Of a DNA stretch of 64,000 nt, positions 1 to 9,610 are shown piece after piece (within the stretch, counting starts at the first letter, position 1; each line of letters starts with the position of its first letter). The notes under the pieces were generated by a model, which was not told where the DNA came from, ran no database searches, and saw only the letters and a program-made list of their open reading frames with translations. Made by a program: the position numbers and the translations under genes. Source of the DNA: Micromonospora tulbaghiae (lineage in GTDB: Bacteria; Actinomycetota; Actinomycetes; Mycobacteriales; Micromonosporaceae); assembly GCF_900091605.1 (NCBI RefSeq), contig NZ_FMCQ01000001.1:124001-188000 (forward strand), written 5' to 3'.

Positions 1-750
1 CCGCTGGAGATCCGCGTCGGCGCGGCCGGCCCGGGCCGACGCCGGCCGCTGGCGGTGACGATGCGTACGCCCGGCGACGACCTGGACCTGGCCATCGGCT
101 TCCTGCTCACCGAAGGGCTGATCCGGTCGGCGGAGGACGTGCACACCGCGCAGCTCTGCGCCGGGGCGGAGACCCCGAACACCTACAACGTGGTCGACGT
201 GGTGCTCTCGCCCGGCGTGCCGGAACCCGTCACCGACCCTTCGCGCAACTTCTACACCACCAGCTCGTGCGGCGTGTGCGGCAAGGCGAGCATCGACTCC
301 GTGCGGACCCGCTCGCAGTTCGCGGTGCAAGACGACCCGCTGGTGGTCACCGCCGACCTGCTCGCCGGGCTGCCGGACCGGCTGCGCGCCGCGCAGCGCG
401 CCTTCGACCGCACCGGCGGCCTGCACGCCGCCGGCCTCTTCACCCCCGACGGGGAACTGGTCGTGCTGCGCGAGGACGTCGGGCGGCACAACGCGGTGGA
501 CAAGGTGCTCGGCTGGGCCACCCGGGAAGGGCGGCTGCCGCTGGCCGGGCACGTGCTGCTGGTCTCCGGACGGGCCAGCTTCGAACTCACCCAGAAGGCG
601 TGGATGGCGGGCGTGCCGCTGCTCGCGGCGGTGTCCGCGCCGAGCACGCTCGCGGTCGAGCTGGCCGAGGAGGCGGGGATGACGCTGGTCGGCTTCCTTC
701 GCGGGCCGACCATGAACGTCTACACCGGGGCGGCGCGCGTCGGCGGCTGA
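1..750 (+). CDS. fdhD: Formate dehydrogenase accessory sulfurtransferase FdhD (5' truncated)
   Basis: FdhD passes sulfur from a cysteine desulfurase to the molybdenum cofactor of formate dehydrogenase in the cytoplasm. The reading frame is open from base 1, where it encodes PLEIRV before the family motif [16 protein letters not shown]. The start therefore lies upstream of the window; 249 residues are visible and the in-frame GTG/ATG near 55-61 are internal. The mobile loop with the catalytic cysteine pair appears as SSCGVCGK (about bases 271-290), followed by the conserved [12 protein letters not shown] stretch and the RASFELTQK stretch. Its position upstream of moaA-moaD fits a molybdoenzyme maturation locus, although no formate dehydrogenase gene is in view. 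Confidence 0.95.
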   Translation, partial: PLEIRVGAAGPGRRRPLAVTMRTPGDDLDLAIGFLLTEGLIRSAEDVHTAQLCAGAETPNTYNVVDVVLSPGVPEPVTDPSRNFYTTSSCGVCGKASIDSVRTRSQFAVQDDPLVVTADLLAGLPDRLRAAQRAFDRTGGLHAAGLFTPDGELVVLREDVGRHNAVDKVLGWATREGRLPLAGHVLLVSGRASFELTQKAWMAGVPLLAAVSAPSTLAVELAEEAGMTLVGFLRGPTMNVYTGAARVGG

Positions 751-794
751 CGGCGGCGTCGCGGGCCTGGTCGGCCCGGCAGGCGGGTGAGCGG

Positions 795-1997
795 TCACCG
801 GCGTGGCCGGCGTCGGCGGCGCCGCAGCACCACGCCGTCGTCGGAACCGGGCCACCCGTCCAGCGCGGACGGGGCGACTCCGCGCCGGAGCGCCTCGTCG
901 AGCAGCACCGCGAGCGAGTAGCCGGGGTGGGCGGACAGCACCCGTTCCAGGGTGACAGCGGCCAGTGCCCCGTGCCCCGAGCGCCAGGCGGCGAACGCGA
1001 GCAGGCAGCCCGGCGCGGCGATCAGGTCCGGCTCGGCGCGTCGCAGCACGTCCGTCCAGAGGCTGATGTCCTCGTCCCGGCCGTCGGTGCGGGACCAGGC
1101 GTGGTCGCGTACCGCGACGTGGGTGAGGAGCACTGTCAGCCAGGCCACCTCGTCGTCGTCCAGCCGCTCGCCGCGCCGCTGCCGGCGAAAGGCGGCTCGT
1201 ACGGCCGCCGTGCCCGCCGTCCGCACGGCCCGAGGCTCCCCACCCGATCCGGCACCACCTGCCGGCACCTGGGACTGGCCACCCGACCCGGGCCCGCCAA
1301 CCGGGACCGACGACTTCCCCTCCGGCCCAGCACCGTCCGCCGGAACCGGCGGCTCCCCGCCCGCCCTCGAACTGTCGGCTGGCAGGCCTCCGGCCGGGCT
1401 CCCTGCCGACGGCGTCGACGGCCGTCCGGTGAGCGCGGCCAGGCGGAGGCGCGCCCGACCGGTGGCCCGGCGCATGGCGAGCCGGACCGGCCCATCGAGC
1501 GGGGACACCTGCGCGGCGAGCGCGGCCCGGTCGGGCAGGGCGACCTGACCGGCGAACACCGCAGCGGCGCTGACCTGGCTGGCGGCCAGGTCGTACGGGG
1601 TGCCCTCGGGCGGGCAGCAGGACGGCTCGACGCACAGGTACGAGAACCAGCGGCCATCGGTGACCCGCAGCGCGTCGAGTACCACCACCCCGGTGGCGGT
1701 CAGCGCGTCGCCGATCGCGTCCACGACGCCTGTCACCCAGGCGGCCGGACCGTAGCCGACGACAGTGGCGGCGTCGGCGTCCTGCCGGGCCACCACCTGC
1801 GCCAGGTGCCGGGCCGCCGGACCGGGGTCGGCGCCCGGTGCGGGCAGGTCGCCACGGGCGGCGAAGACGACGCGCCGGCCGCGTACGGCGACCACCACGA
1901 CGCTGTCGGCGGGATGGAAGCCGAGCAGGTAGGGCACGGCCGCGACCATGTCGGCCGGCGAGCGGACGGAGAGGCGCGCTGGCTCGGTGGAGTTCAT
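795..1997 (-). CDS. DUF4192 domain-containing protein
   Basis: The 400-residue product resembles the actinobacterial DUF4192 family: an opening RLSVRSPADMVAAVPYLLGF, then DSVVVVAV and a conserved VVGYG segment. Function is unknown. The ATG at 1997 is preferred because homologues begin just before the SPADMVAAVPYLLG block; the frame stays open upstream to 2090 but that part has low similarity. A Gly/Pro/Ser-rich linker of imperfect repeats (about bases 1230-1400) splits the protein into two conserved parts and is probably disordered. It is transcribed divergently from the kinase-like gene at 2150 across a short region with an inverted repeat. Confidence 0.8.
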   Translation of the reverse strand: MNSTEPARLSVRSPADMVAAVPYLLGFHPADSVVVVAVRGRRVVFAARGDLPAPGADPGPAARHLAQVVARQDADAATVVGYGPAAWVTGVVDAIGDALTATGVVVLDALRVTDGRWFSYLCVEPSCCPPEGTPYDLAASQVSAAAVFAGQVALPDRAALAAQVSPLDGPVRLAMRRATGRARLRLAALTGRPSTPSAGSPAGGLPADSSRAGGEPPVPADGAGPEGKSSVPVGGPGSGGQSQVPAGGAGSGGEPRAVRTAGTAAVRAAFRRQRRGERLDDDEVAWLTVLLTHVAVRDHAWSRTDGRDEDISLWTDVLRRAEPDLIAAPGCLLAFAAWRSGHGALAAVTLERVLSAHPGYSLAVLLDEALRRGVAPSALDGWPGSDDGVVLRRRRRRPRR

Positions 1998-2036
1998 GCC
2001 GGGAGCGTGGGCGGTCGCGGGCCGCCACGTCCGCCC

Positions 2037-2064
2037 CTGTGGACGACACGCGGTCCGTCCACAG
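2037..2064. promoter_or_regulatory. Inverted repeat in a divergent promoter region
   Basis: Perfect 9-bp arms ctgtggacg (2037-2045) and cgtccacag (2056-2064) are separated by 10 bp, between the divergent genes starting at 1997 (minus) and 2150 (plus). Each half resembles a DnaA box (TGTGGACAA) with one or two mismatches. It could be an operator for either gene or a weak DnaA site. No regulator is known. Confidence 0.4.
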
Positions 2065-2149
2065 ATACGGAGCGTATCGGCCCAGCTCAACGGCGATCTG
2101 CGGCGTCACTCGGCACACGGATGTCCGGGGTAACCGCTACCTTGCGCTC

Positions 2150-3064
2150 ATGGACCTGGCGTACCTGCGGGCACACCCGGAGCACCTGCCGACCTTCCTG
2201 ACCCACCAGCGGATCCGGGAGACCCCGGTCTCCGGCGGTGACATCTGCGCGGCCTCCCGGCTGACGCTCGACGACGGGCACTCGGTGTTCGCCAAGACCT
2301 GGCCGGAACGGGCGGCGCGTCCCCTGCCGGAGGGCTTCTTCGCCGCCGAGGCGGCCGGGCTGCGCTGGCTGCGCGAGGCCGGCTCGGTGCCCGTACCGGA
2401 TGTGCTCGTCGCTCTGCCCGACCTGCTGGCGCTCGACTGGGTGGAGCCCGGCGAACCGACGCCCGAGGCGGCGGAGGCGTTCGGCCGCGACCTGGCCGGG
2501 CTGCACCGCGCCGGCGCGCCCGCGTTCGGCGCGGACCGGCCCGGGTTCATCGGCGCGCTGCCGCAGGACAACACGCCCGGCCCTGGTCCCTGGCCGGACT
2601 GGTTCGCCCGGCACCGCCTCCTGCCCTACCTGCGCATGTCGGTCGACGGCGGCGCGCTCGACGGCGCCGGGGCGGCGCTCGTCGAGCAGGTCGTCGAACG
2701 GATCGGCGAGTTCGGCGGCGACGAGCCACCGGCCCGGCTGCACGGCGATCTCTGGCCCGGCAACCTGCTCTGGGGCGCCGACGGGCGGGTCTGGCTGGTC
2801 GACCCGGCCGCGCACGGCGGCCATCGCGAGACCGACCTGGCGCAGCTCGCCCTGTTCGGCGGCCCGCCGCACCTGGACCGGATCATGGCCGCCTACCGGG
2901 AGGCGTGGCCGCCGGCCGACGGATGGCGGGAACGGGTGCCGCTGCACCAGTTGCATCTGCTGCTCGTGCACACCGCGATCTTCGGCGCGGCGTACGCGGA
3001 CGCGGTGCGCTCCACCGCCCGTGCCGCCCTCCGGGGGCCCGACCGCGCTACGGTCGACAGATGA
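2150..3064 (+). CDS. Fructosamine kinase family protein
   Basis: A 304-residue protein of the fructosamine/ketosamine-3-kinase family, cytoplasmic enzymes that phosphorylate sugars attached to amines and so promote deglycation. The aminoglycoside-phosphotransferase-like fold is recognisable: VFAKTWPE supplies the ATP-binding lysine near residue 48, [12 protein letters not shown] is the catalytic loop (HGDxxxxN), and [17 protein letters not shown] holds the metal-binding Asp and the family-typical DPA. The ATG at 2150 gives normal length. The stop overlaps the moaA start by four bases (ATGA), so the two genes are translationally coupled, although no link between deglycation and molybdopterin is known. 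Confidence 0.85.
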   Translation: MDLAYLRAHPEHLPTFLTHQRIRETPVSGGDICAASRLTLDDGHSVFAKTWPERAARPLPEGFFAAEAAGLRWLREAGSVPVPDVLVALPDLLALDWVEPGEPTPEAAEAFGRDLAGLHRAGAPAFGADRPGFIGALPQDNTPGPGPWPDWFARHRLLPYLRMSVDGGALDGAGAALVEQVVERIGEFGGDEPPARLHGDLWPGNLLWGADGRVWLVDPAAHGGHRETDLAQLALFGGPPHLDRIMAAYREAWPPADGWRERVPLHQLHLLLVHTAIFGAAYADAVRSTARAALRGPDRATVDR

Positions 3065-4074
3065 GCGCCCCCGGGACGAGCGACGGCGTCCTCGCCGACC
3101 GGTACGGCCGTGTCGCCCGGGACCTGCGGGTCTCGCTGACCGACAAGTGCAACCTGCGCTGCACCTACTGCATGCCGGCGGAAGGTCTGCCCTGGCTGGC
3201 CGGTCCGCAACTGCTCACCGACGACGAGATCATCCGGCTGGTGGGTGTCGCCGTGTCCCGGCTCGGCATCACCGAGGTGCGCTTCACCGGCGGTGAGCCG
3301 CTCATCCGGCCGGGCCTGCCCGGCATCGTGGCGGCGGTCGCCGCGCTCACGCCCCGGCCGCGCATCTCGCTGACCACGAACGGCATCGGCCTGGCCCGCA
3401 TGGCGCCGGCGCTGCGTGCCGCCGGGCTGGACCGCGTCAACGTCTCGCTCGACACGCTGGACCGGGACCGGTTCACCGCGCTGACCCGCCGCGACCGGCT
3501 CGCCGACGTGCTCGCCGGGCTGGCCGGCGCGGCGGAAGTCGGACTGACCCCAGTGAAGATCAACTCGGTGCTCATGCGCGGCACGAACGACGACGAGGCG
3601 CCCGCGCTGCTCCGGTTCGCGCTCGCGCACGGCTACGAGCTGCGGTTCATCGAGCAGATGCCGCTCGACGCCCAGCACGGCTGGGACCGCTCGACCATGG
3701 TCACCGCCGACGAGATCCTGGCCTCCCTGCACGCCGCGTTCGCGCTGACGCCGGACCCGTCCGAACGGGGCGCGGCACCGGCCGAGACGTGGTTGGTGGA
3801 CGGCGGGCCGGCCCGCGTCGGGGTGATCGCCAGCGTGACCCGACCGTTCTGCGGCGACTGCGACCGCACCCGGCTCACCGCCGACGGCCAGGTACGCAAC
3901 TGCCTGTTCGCCACCGAGGAGTCGGACCTGCGTGGCGCGTTGCGCGACGGCGCGGACGACGAGGAACTGGCCCGCCGCTGGCGCGCCGCGATGTGGGCCA
4001 AGCGGGCCGGGCACGGCATCGACGACCCGACCTTCCTCCAGCCCGCTCGCTCGATGTCGGCGATCGGAGGCTGA
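3061..4074 (+). CDS. moaA: GTP 3',8-cyclase MoaA
   Basis: Radical-SAM enzyme for the first step of molybdenum cofactor synthesis, converting GTP to 3',8-cyclo-7,8-dihydro-GTP. The N-terminal SAM cluster motif CNLRCTYC places cysteines at residues 30, 34 and 37. A second C-terminal cluster uses Cys264, Cys267 and Cys281 (FCGDCDRTR and NCLF). RFTGGEPL is the SAM-binding GGE motif, and the chain ends in the conserved C-terminal GG (SAIGG). The 337-residue length is normal. The start overlaps the upstream kinase stop, and moaD follows after 2 bp, so this is an operon. Confidence 0.97.
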   Translation: MSAPGTSDGVLADRYGRVARDLRVSLTDKCNLRCTYCMPAEGLPWLAGPQLLTDDEIIRLVGVAVSRLGITEVRFTGGEPLIRPGLPGIVAAVAALTPRPRISLTTNGIGLARMAPALRAAGLDRVNVSLDTLDRDRFTALTRRDRLADVLAGLAGAAEVGLTPVKINSVLMRGTNDDEAPALLRFALAHGYELRFIEQMPLDAQHGWDRSTMVTADEILASLHAAFALTPDPSERGAAPAETWLVDGGPARVGVIASVTRPFCGDCDRTRLTADGQVRNCLFATEESDLRGALRDGADDEELARRWRAAMWAKRAGHGIDDPTFLQPARSMSAIGG

Positions 4075-4076
4075 GG

Positions 4077-4322
4077 ATGGAGCTGACAGTCCGCTATTTC
4101 GCCGGCGCCCGCGCGGCCGCCGGACGATCCGAGGAGACCGCATCCGCCGGGCGGTCCCTGGACGAACTCCTCGATGACCTGGCCGCCCGGCACGGCGAAC
4201 GCCTCGCGGTGGTGCTGAAGGCGGCGAGTTTCCTGGTCGACGGCGTGGCCTGTCATGATCGACGGGCACTGTTGCCGGCCGGGGCGACGGTGGACGTGCT
4301 GCCGCCCTTCGCGGGCGGCTGA
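4077..4322 (+). CDS. moaD: Molybdopterin synthase sulfur carrier subunit MoaD
   Basis: An 81-residue ubiquitin-like small subunit of molybdopterin synthase. Its C-terminal glycine is converted to a thiocarboxylate that donates sulfur to precursor Z. The sequence opens MELTVRYFAGARAAAG and ends DVLPPFAGG with the essential terminal GG. It begins 2 bp after moaA and is co-transcribed with it. The matching large subunit, moaE, is not here but at 15.8 kb on the other strand. Confidence 0.93.
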   Translation: MELTVRYFAGARAAAGRSEETASAGRSLDELLDDLAARHGERLAVVLKAASFLVDGVACHDRRALLPAGATVDVLPPFAGG

Positions 4323-4333
4323 GGGGGACACAC

Positions 4334-5605
4334 GTGCTGGCCATGGCGACATTCCTGGGCTTCGTCGTGCTCGTGATCGGCCTGATCCACTTCTACCTGT
4401 GGAAGCGGCTGGTCCGGGACACCACACGCCCCGGGCGGTGGCGTCGGGCCGGTGGCGTGGCGATCGCGGCGCTGGCGGTGCTCGTACCGCTGACCATGGC
4501 GGGCACCCGCAACGGCTGGTACTGGCTGGCCTGGCCCGGCTACCTCTGGGTCGCGCTGATGTTCTACCTGCTGGTGCTGCTGCTGGTGCTCGAAGTGCCG
4601 ACCGCGGTGGTCCGGCTGGTGCTGCGCCGCCGGGCCCGCTCGGCGGTCGTCGCCGGCCCGGAGCCCGAGCCCGCGCTCGTCGGCGCGGCGACGGCGGAGG
4701 GTGCGACGCCACCGCCGGTCGACAGCGCCGACGCGCCGCCGGCCGGCACCCACGCGCCGGACCACGACCCCTCCCGGCGGCTGCTGCTCGCCCGCGGAGC
4801 GGCGATCTTCGCCGGGCTCACCGCCGCCGGTGTCACCGGGTACGGCGTCCGCACCGCGATGGGTCCGCCGCAGCTCGACCGGGTGCAGATCCCGCTGGCG
4901 AAGCTGCCCCGGAGCATGGACGGGCTGCGTATCGCCACCGTCTCCGACATCCACCTCGGGCCGTTGCGCGGCCGGGCGCACACCGAGCGGATCGTCGCGA
5001 TGATCAACCGGATGGACGCCGACCTGGTTGCCGTGGTGGGTGACCTGGTCGACGGCACGGTGGCCGAGCTGGGCGAGGCTGCCGAGCCGCTGCGTGACCT
5101 GCAGTCCCGGTACGGCAACTTCTTCGTCACCGGAAACCACGAGTACTACTCCGGCGTGGAGGAGTGGGTCCGTGAGGTGGACCGGCTCGGCCTGCGCGTG
5201 CTCCAGAACGAGCGGCAGGAGATCCAGGCCCGGGGCGGCGTGCTGGACCTCGCCGGGGTGAACGACGTGAGCGCCGCCGGCACCGGGGTGGCCGCGCCCG
5301 CCGACTACGCCGCAGCCCTCGGCGACCGCGACCCGAGCCGGCCGGTGGTGCTGCTGGCGCACCAGCCGGTGGCGGCGCAGGAGGCGGCGAAGTTCGGCGT
5401 CGACCTCCAGCTCTCCGGGCACACCCACGGCGGCCAGATGGTGCCGTTCAACCTGGCGGTGAAGCTCGAACAGCCGGTGGTCTCCGGTCTCGGCGAGGTC
5501 GACGGCACGAAGGTCTACGTCACGAACGGCGCCGGTTTCTGGGGCCCGCCGGTGCGGGTGGGCGCGCCTCCCCAGGTGACGCTCGTCGAGCTGCGCGCTC
5601 AATAG
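4334..5605 (+). CDS. Membrane-anchored metallophosphoesterase
   Basis: A 423-residue calcineurin-like phosphoesterase. The N-terminal 130 residues contain several hydrophobic helices (first at residues 3-25, others near 38-60 and 66-95), then an acidic/proline-rich linker, an RRLLLARGAAIFAG segment and a periplasm-type catalytic domain. All metal-binding blocks are present: DIHLGPL, GDLVDG, GNHEYY, LAHQP and SGHTHGGQ. Relatives such as YkuE and YaeI act on phospholipid or lipid-linked substrates; the substrate here is unknown. The GTG at 4334 is 11 bp after moaD, so it may be the last gene of the moaA-moaD operon. Confidence 0.88.
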   Translation: MLAMATFLGFVVLVIGLIHFYLWKRLVRDTTRPGRWRRAGGVAIAALAVLVPLTMAGTRNGWYWLAWPGYLWVALMFYLLVLLLVLEVPTAVVRLVLRRRARSAVVAGPEPEPALVGAATAEGATPPPVDSADAPPAGTHAPDHDPSRRLLLARGAAIFAGLTAAGVTGYGVRTAMGPPQLDRVQIPLAKLPRSMDGLRIATVSDIHLGPLRGRAHTERIVAMINRMDADLVAVVGDLVDGTVAELGEAAEPLRDLQSRYGNFFVTGNHEYYSGVEEWVREVDRLGLRVLQNERQEIQARGGVLDLAGVNDVSAAGTGVAAPADYAAALGDRDPSRPVVLLAHQPVAAQEAAKFGVDLQLSGHTHGGQMVPFNLAVKLEQPVVSGLGEVDGTKVYVTNGAGFWGPPVRVGAPPQVTLVELRAQ

Positions 5606-5684
5606 CGTGCATGGGCCGCCGAGTCCAGCACCGCATTGCTCAGGTCACCCGTACGCGTGGCGACGGGCGGGCGGGGGACCGGAC

Positions 5685-8600
5685 GTGACAGGATGCGGCG
5701 TGCCTCCGTTCAGCGCCGCACCCCCCGGTGGCCTCCCGCCGTACGTCGCGGATCTGCACATCCACTCGAAGTACAGCCGCGCGTGCAGCCGTGACCTGAC
5801 CCTGCCGAACCTGGCCTGGTGGGCCCGGCGTAAGGGCATCGGCGTGCTCGGCACCGGCGACTTCACCCATCCCGCCTGGTACGACCACCTGCGCGAGACG
5901 CTGCACCCGGCCGAGCCGGGCCTGTACCGGCTCTCGCCCGAGGCGGAGCGGGACGTCGCCCGGCGGCTGCCGCCCCGGCTCGCCAGTGAGGCGGAGGCGG
6001 ACCCGGTCCGGTACATGCTGAGCGTGGAGATCTCCACGATCTACAAGCGCGACGACCGCACGCGCAAGGTGCACCACCTGATCTACCTGCCGGACCTGGA
6101 CGCGGTGGGCCGGTTCAACACCGCGCTGGGCCGCATCGGCAACCTCGGGTCGGACGGCCGGCCGATCCTCGGGCTCGACTCCCGCGACCTGCTGGAGATC
6201 ACGCTGGAGGCGAGCCCGGACGGCTACCTGGTGCCGGCGCACATCTGGACGCCCTGGTTCTCCGCGCTCGGCTCGAAGTCCGGCTTCGACGCGATCGCCG
6301 ACTGCTACGCCGACCTGGCCGAGCACATCTTCGCGGTGGAGACCGGCCTGTCGTCCGACCCGGAGATGAACTGGCGGGTCGGCAGCCTGGACCGCTACCA
6401 GCTGGTGTCGAACTCGGACGCGCACTCGCCGCCCGCGCTGGCCCGGGAGGCCACGGTCCTGACGGCCGCCCGCGACTACTTCGCCATCCGCGAGGCGCTG
6501 CGTACCGGCGACGGGCTCGCCGGCACCGTGGAGTTCTTCCCGGAGGAGGGCAAGTACCACGCCGACGGGCACCGGCTGTGCGGCGTGAACTGGTCGCCGG
6601 AGCGGACCCGCGAGGCGGGCGGACGCTGCCCGGAGTGCGGCAAGCCGCTGACGGTGGGCGTACTCAGCCGGGTCGAGGAGCTGGCGGACCGGCCGGCCGG
6701 ACACCGGCCGGCGCACGCCCGCGAGGTGACCCACCTGGTGCCGCTGGCCGAGATCCTCGGCGAGCTGAACCGGGTCGGCGCGCGGTCGAAGAAGGTCGAG
6801 GGAAAGCTCAACGAGCTGATCGCCGCGCTCGGCCCGGAGCTGGAGATCCTGACGCGTACCCCGATCGAGGAGATCGGCCGCGTCGGCGGCGAGCTGCTCG
6901 CGGAGGGCATCGGACGGCTGCGCCGCGGCGACGTGCGCCGCGTGCCGGGCTACGACGGGGAGTACGGCGTGATCACGCTGTTCGATCCGGCCGAACTGGG
7001 CGCCTCGGGTGCCCGGGCCGGGCAGGAGACGCTGTTCGACGTACCGGTGCCCGCGCAGCGGCAGCCCGCGGAGCCGGCACCGAAGCCGAAGGCCAAGCGC
7101 CCGGCGGCGGCTCGGCCGGAGCCGAAGCGGACGCCGCCGCCCGCGCCCCCGATCGCGCCGGCGCCGTCCCCGCACGAACCGTTCGAGCCGATGCTCGCCG
7201 GGATGGAGGAGGTCGGCACCGGCCTGCTGGACCGGCTGGACGCGATGCAGCGGGTGGCCGCGTCCGCGCCGGGGGGTCCGCTGCTGATCGTGGCCGGCCC
7301 GGGCACCGGCAAGACCCGGACGCTCACCCACCGGATCGCGTACCTGTGCGCGGAGCTGAACGTCTTCCCGGACCAGTGCCTGGCGATCACGTTCACCAGG
7401 CGTGCGGCCGAGGAGCTGCGGCACCGGCTGGACGGGCTGCTCGGCCCGGTCGCCGAGGACGTCACTGTGGGCACGTTCCACTCGCTGGGCCTGACCGTGC
7501 TGCGGGAGAACGCGGCGGCGGCCGGGCTGCCGGCGGACTTCCGGATCGCCGACGACGCGGACCGGGCGACGGCGCGCGGCGAGGCCGGTGACGACGACGA
7601 GCGGTACACGGCGCTGCTGCGCAAGCGGGACCTGGTCGACCTGGACGAGTTGCTGACGCTGCCGGTGGCGCTGCTGAAGGGCGACCGGAAGCTGGTCCGG
7701 GAGTACCGCGAGCGGTGGAAGTGGATCTTCGTCGACGAGTACCAGGACGTCGACGCGGTGCAGTACGAGCTGCTGCGGCTGCTCAGCCCGCCGGACGGGA
7801 ACCTGTGCGCGATCGGCGACCCGGACCAGGCGATCTACTCGTTCCGGGGCGCCGACGTGGGCTACTTCCTGCGCTTCTCGCAGGACTTCACCGACGCCCG
7901 GCTGGTCCGGCTGAACCGCAACTACCGCTCCTCCGCGCCGATCCTGGCCGCCGCCGTGCAGGCCATCGCGCCGTCGTCGCTGGTGCGCGGCCGTCGCCTC
8001 GACCCGGCCCGGCTCGACCCGGAGGCACCGCTGGTCGGCCGGTACGCGGCGAGTTCCGCCTACGACGAGGCCGACTTCGTGGTCCGTACCGTGGACGAGA
8101 TGGTCGGCGGGCTGTCCCACCGCTCGCTCGACTCGGGGCGGATCGACGGGCGGGCCACGTCGCTGTCATTCTCCGACATCGCGGTGCTCTACCGCACCGA
8201 CGCCCAGGCCGCGCCGATCGTGGACGCGCTGGCCCGGGCGAACATCCCGGTGCAGAAGCGCTCGCACGACCGGCTGCGCGACCGCCCCGGCGTGCCGGCC
8301 ATCGCCCGCGAGCTGCGTCACGCCGGTCTCGACGGTTCGCTCGCCGCCCGGGTACGCCAGGCCGGGCAGATCCTGGCCGAGCGCTTCGCCGTGCCCACGC
8401 TCGACGGCTCCGGCGCGGTACGCCCCGAGGACGTCCGCACGGCGGTGGACCTGCTCACCCCGCTGGCCCGGCGCTGCGGCGACGACCTCGAGCTGTTCCT
8501 CAACCAGCTCGCCACCGGCGCGGAGGTGGACGCGCTCGACCCGCGCGCCGAGGCGGTCACGCTGCTCACGCTGCACGCCGCGAAGGGCCTGGAGTTCCCG

Positions 8601-8885
8601 GTGGTGTTCCTGGTCGGCGCCGAGGACGGTCTGCTACCGCTGCGCTGGCCCGGCTCCGAGCCGGACGACGACGCGGTGGCCGAGGAGCGTCGGCTGTTTT
8701 TCGTCGGGCTGACCCGGGCGCAGGACCGGCTCTACGTCAGTCACGCGGGCCGCCGCGCCCGGCACGGCGCGGAACGCGACACCCGCCCGTCGCCGTTCCT
8801 CGACGTGATCGATCCGGCGCTGTTCGAGCGCCTGGACGCGACCGAACCCCGCCGCCCGAAGGACCACCAGCTCCGGTTGATCTGA
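5685..8885 (+). CDS. PHP-domain / UvrD-family helicase fusion protein
   Basis: A 1066-residue fusion. The N-terminal half (about residues 20-400) is a PHP-type phosphoesterase related to TIGR00375 (DLHIHSKYSRACS, GTGDFTHP, SNSDAHSP) with a zinc-ribbon CGVNW...CPECGKPL. A Pro/Ala/Lys linker follows, then a superfamily 1 helicase: Walker A GPGTGKTRTLTHR, DEYQDVDAVQ, GDPDQAIYSFRGAD, LNRNYRS, TLHAAKGLEFPVVF and GLTRAQDRLYV. The GTG at 5685 is chosen for its GGGGGA ribosome site; GTG 5700 is an alternative. It probably acts in DNA repair, combining a strand-separating motor with a possible nuclease. The helicase seems compact for UvrD, with a reduced 2B region. Confidence 0.88.
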   Translation: MTGCGVPPFSAAPPGGLPPYVADLHIHSKYSRACSRDLTLPNLAWWARRKGIGVLGTGDFTHPAWYDHLRETLHPAEPGLYRLSPEAERDVARRLPPRLASEAEADPVRYMLSVEISTIYKRDDRTRKVHHLIYLPDLDAVGRFNTALGRIGNLGSDGRPILGLDSRDLLEITLEASPDGYLVPAHIWTPWFSALGSKSGFDAIADCYADLAEHIFAVETGLSSDPEMNWRVGSLDRYQLVSNSDAHSPPALAREATVLTAARDYFAIREALRTGDGLAGTVEFFPEEGKYHADGHRLCGVNWSPERTREAGGRCPECGKPLTVGVLSRVEELADRPAGHRPAHAREVTHLVPLAEILGELNRVGARSKKVEGKLNELIAALGPELEILTRTPIEEIGRVGGELLAEGIGRLRRGDVRRVPGYDGEYGVITLFDPAELGASGARAGQETLFDVPVPAQRQPAEPAPKPKAKRPAAARPEPKRTPPPAPPIAPAPSPHEPFEPMLAGMEEVGTGLLDRLDAMQRVAASAPGGPLLIVAGPGTGKTRTLTHRIAYLCAELNVFPDQCLAITFTRRAAEELRHRLDGLLGPVAEDVTVGTFHSLGLTVLRENAAAAGLPADFRIADDADRATARGEAGDDDERYTALLRKRDLVDLDELLTLPVALLKGDRKLVREYRERWKWIFVDEYQDVDAVQYELLRLLSPPDGNLCAIGDPDQAIYSFRGADVGYFLRFSQDFTDARLVRLNRNYRSSAPILAAAVQAIAPSSLVRGRRLDPARLDPEAPLVGRYAASSAYDEADFVVRTVDEMVGGLSHRSLDSGRIDGRATSLSFSDIAVLYRTDAQAAPIVDALARANIPVQKRSHDRLRDRPGVPAIARELRHAGLDGSLAARVRQAGQILAERFAVPTLDGSGAVRPEDVRTAVDLLTPLARRCGDDLELFLNQLATGAEVDALDPRAEAVTLLTLHAAKGLEFPVVFLVGAEDGLLPLRWPGSEPDDDAVAEERRLFFVGLTRAQDRLYVSHAGRRARHGAERDTRPSPFLDVIDPALFERLDATEPRRPKDHQLRLI

Positions 8886-8902
8886 CCGGCGCAGCTCCGG
8901 CG

Positions 8903-8956
8903 GGCCACGAACGCGGGCCGGGCCACGAACGCGGGCCGGGTCACGAACGCGGGCCG
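8903..8956. repeat. Three tandem copies of an 18-bp repeat
   Basis: The unit ggccacgaacgcgggccg occurs at 8903-8920 and 8921-8938, and with one change (c to t) at 8939-8956. It fills the gap between the convergent helicase gene (ends 8885) and the prepilin peptidase gene (ends 8973). No function is evident; copy number may vary by replication slippage. Confidence 0.9.
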
Positions 8957-8972
8957 GGCTGGGCCGCGCCGA

Positions 8973-9599
8973 TCAGGTCAGCACGGCGGCGAGCCACGCG
9001 CCGCCGAGCAGCGCCGGGCCGAACGGCACCGGCGTGTCCCGGCGTACCCGGCCGGCGGCCAGCAGGACGAGCACCGCGGCTCCGCCGAGCACGTGCGGCA
9101 GGAGCAGCCCGAGGCGCAGCGTCGGCCAGCCGAGCCAGCCCAGCGGCAGCCCGAGCGCTGCGGCGAGCTTCACGTCGCCGAAGCCGAGCCGGGCACGGGG
9201 CAGCAGCGCCAGCAGCGCGTACCCGGTGAAGGAGAACGCGGCGCCGGCCACCGCGACGGCCAGGCGGCGCGGTTCGCCGGTCGCCGCCGTGGCAGCGGCC
9301 AGGCCGAGGCCACCGCCGAGCGCGACCACGCCGACGAGCGGGTCGGGCAGCCGCAGCGCGGTCAGGTCGGTGACCGCGAGGACCAGCCCGGCGGCGGCGA
9401 CCAGCAGCAACGCGGGCAGCGCCGGATCGGCGCCACGGGCGGCGAGCCCGCCGAACACCACGGCGCCGACCAGGGCGAACGCGTCCCGGCGCGGCGCGCC
9501 GGCGGCGGGCACTGTGACGAACGACCGGGCGACCGGTACGGCCGCCCACCCGGCCGCCGCGCCCAGCAGCGCGGCCCCCGTCACCAGCAGCGCCGACAC
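8973..9599 (-). CDS. A24-family prepilin peptidase-like membrane protein
   Basis: A 208-residue, mostly hydrophobic protein with about six membrane helices. It carries the two aspartate motifs of A24 aspartyl peptidases: TDLTALRLPDPL and GFGDVKLAAALG (GxGD). These enzymes cut the leader peptide of type IV prepilins or tad-type Flp pilins at the cytoplasmic membrane. It lacks the N-terminal methylase domain of full-size PilD, as is usual for short actinobacterial forms. The GTG at 9599 lies 11 bp after the EamA stop, suggesting one transcript. No pilin or tad genes are in the window, so its substrate must be encoded elsewhere. Confidence 0.8.
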   Translation of the reverse strand: MSALLVTGAALLGAAAGWAAVPVARSFVTVPAAGAPRRDAFALVGAVVFGGLAARGADPALPALLLVAAAGLVLAVTDLTALRLPDPLVGVVALGGGLGLAAATAATGEPRRLAVAVAGAAFSFTGYALLALLPRARLGFGDVKLAAALGLPLGWLGWPTLRLGLLLPHVLGGAAVLVLLAAGRVRRDTPVPFGPALLGGAWLAAVLT

Positions 9600-9610
9600 G
9601 GGCCGGGACG

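Noticed and set aside
55..750. Start codons near 55-61 as the fdhD start
   Set aside because: The frame is open from base 1 and encodes family sequence (PLEIRV) before them; the gene is cut by the window edge.
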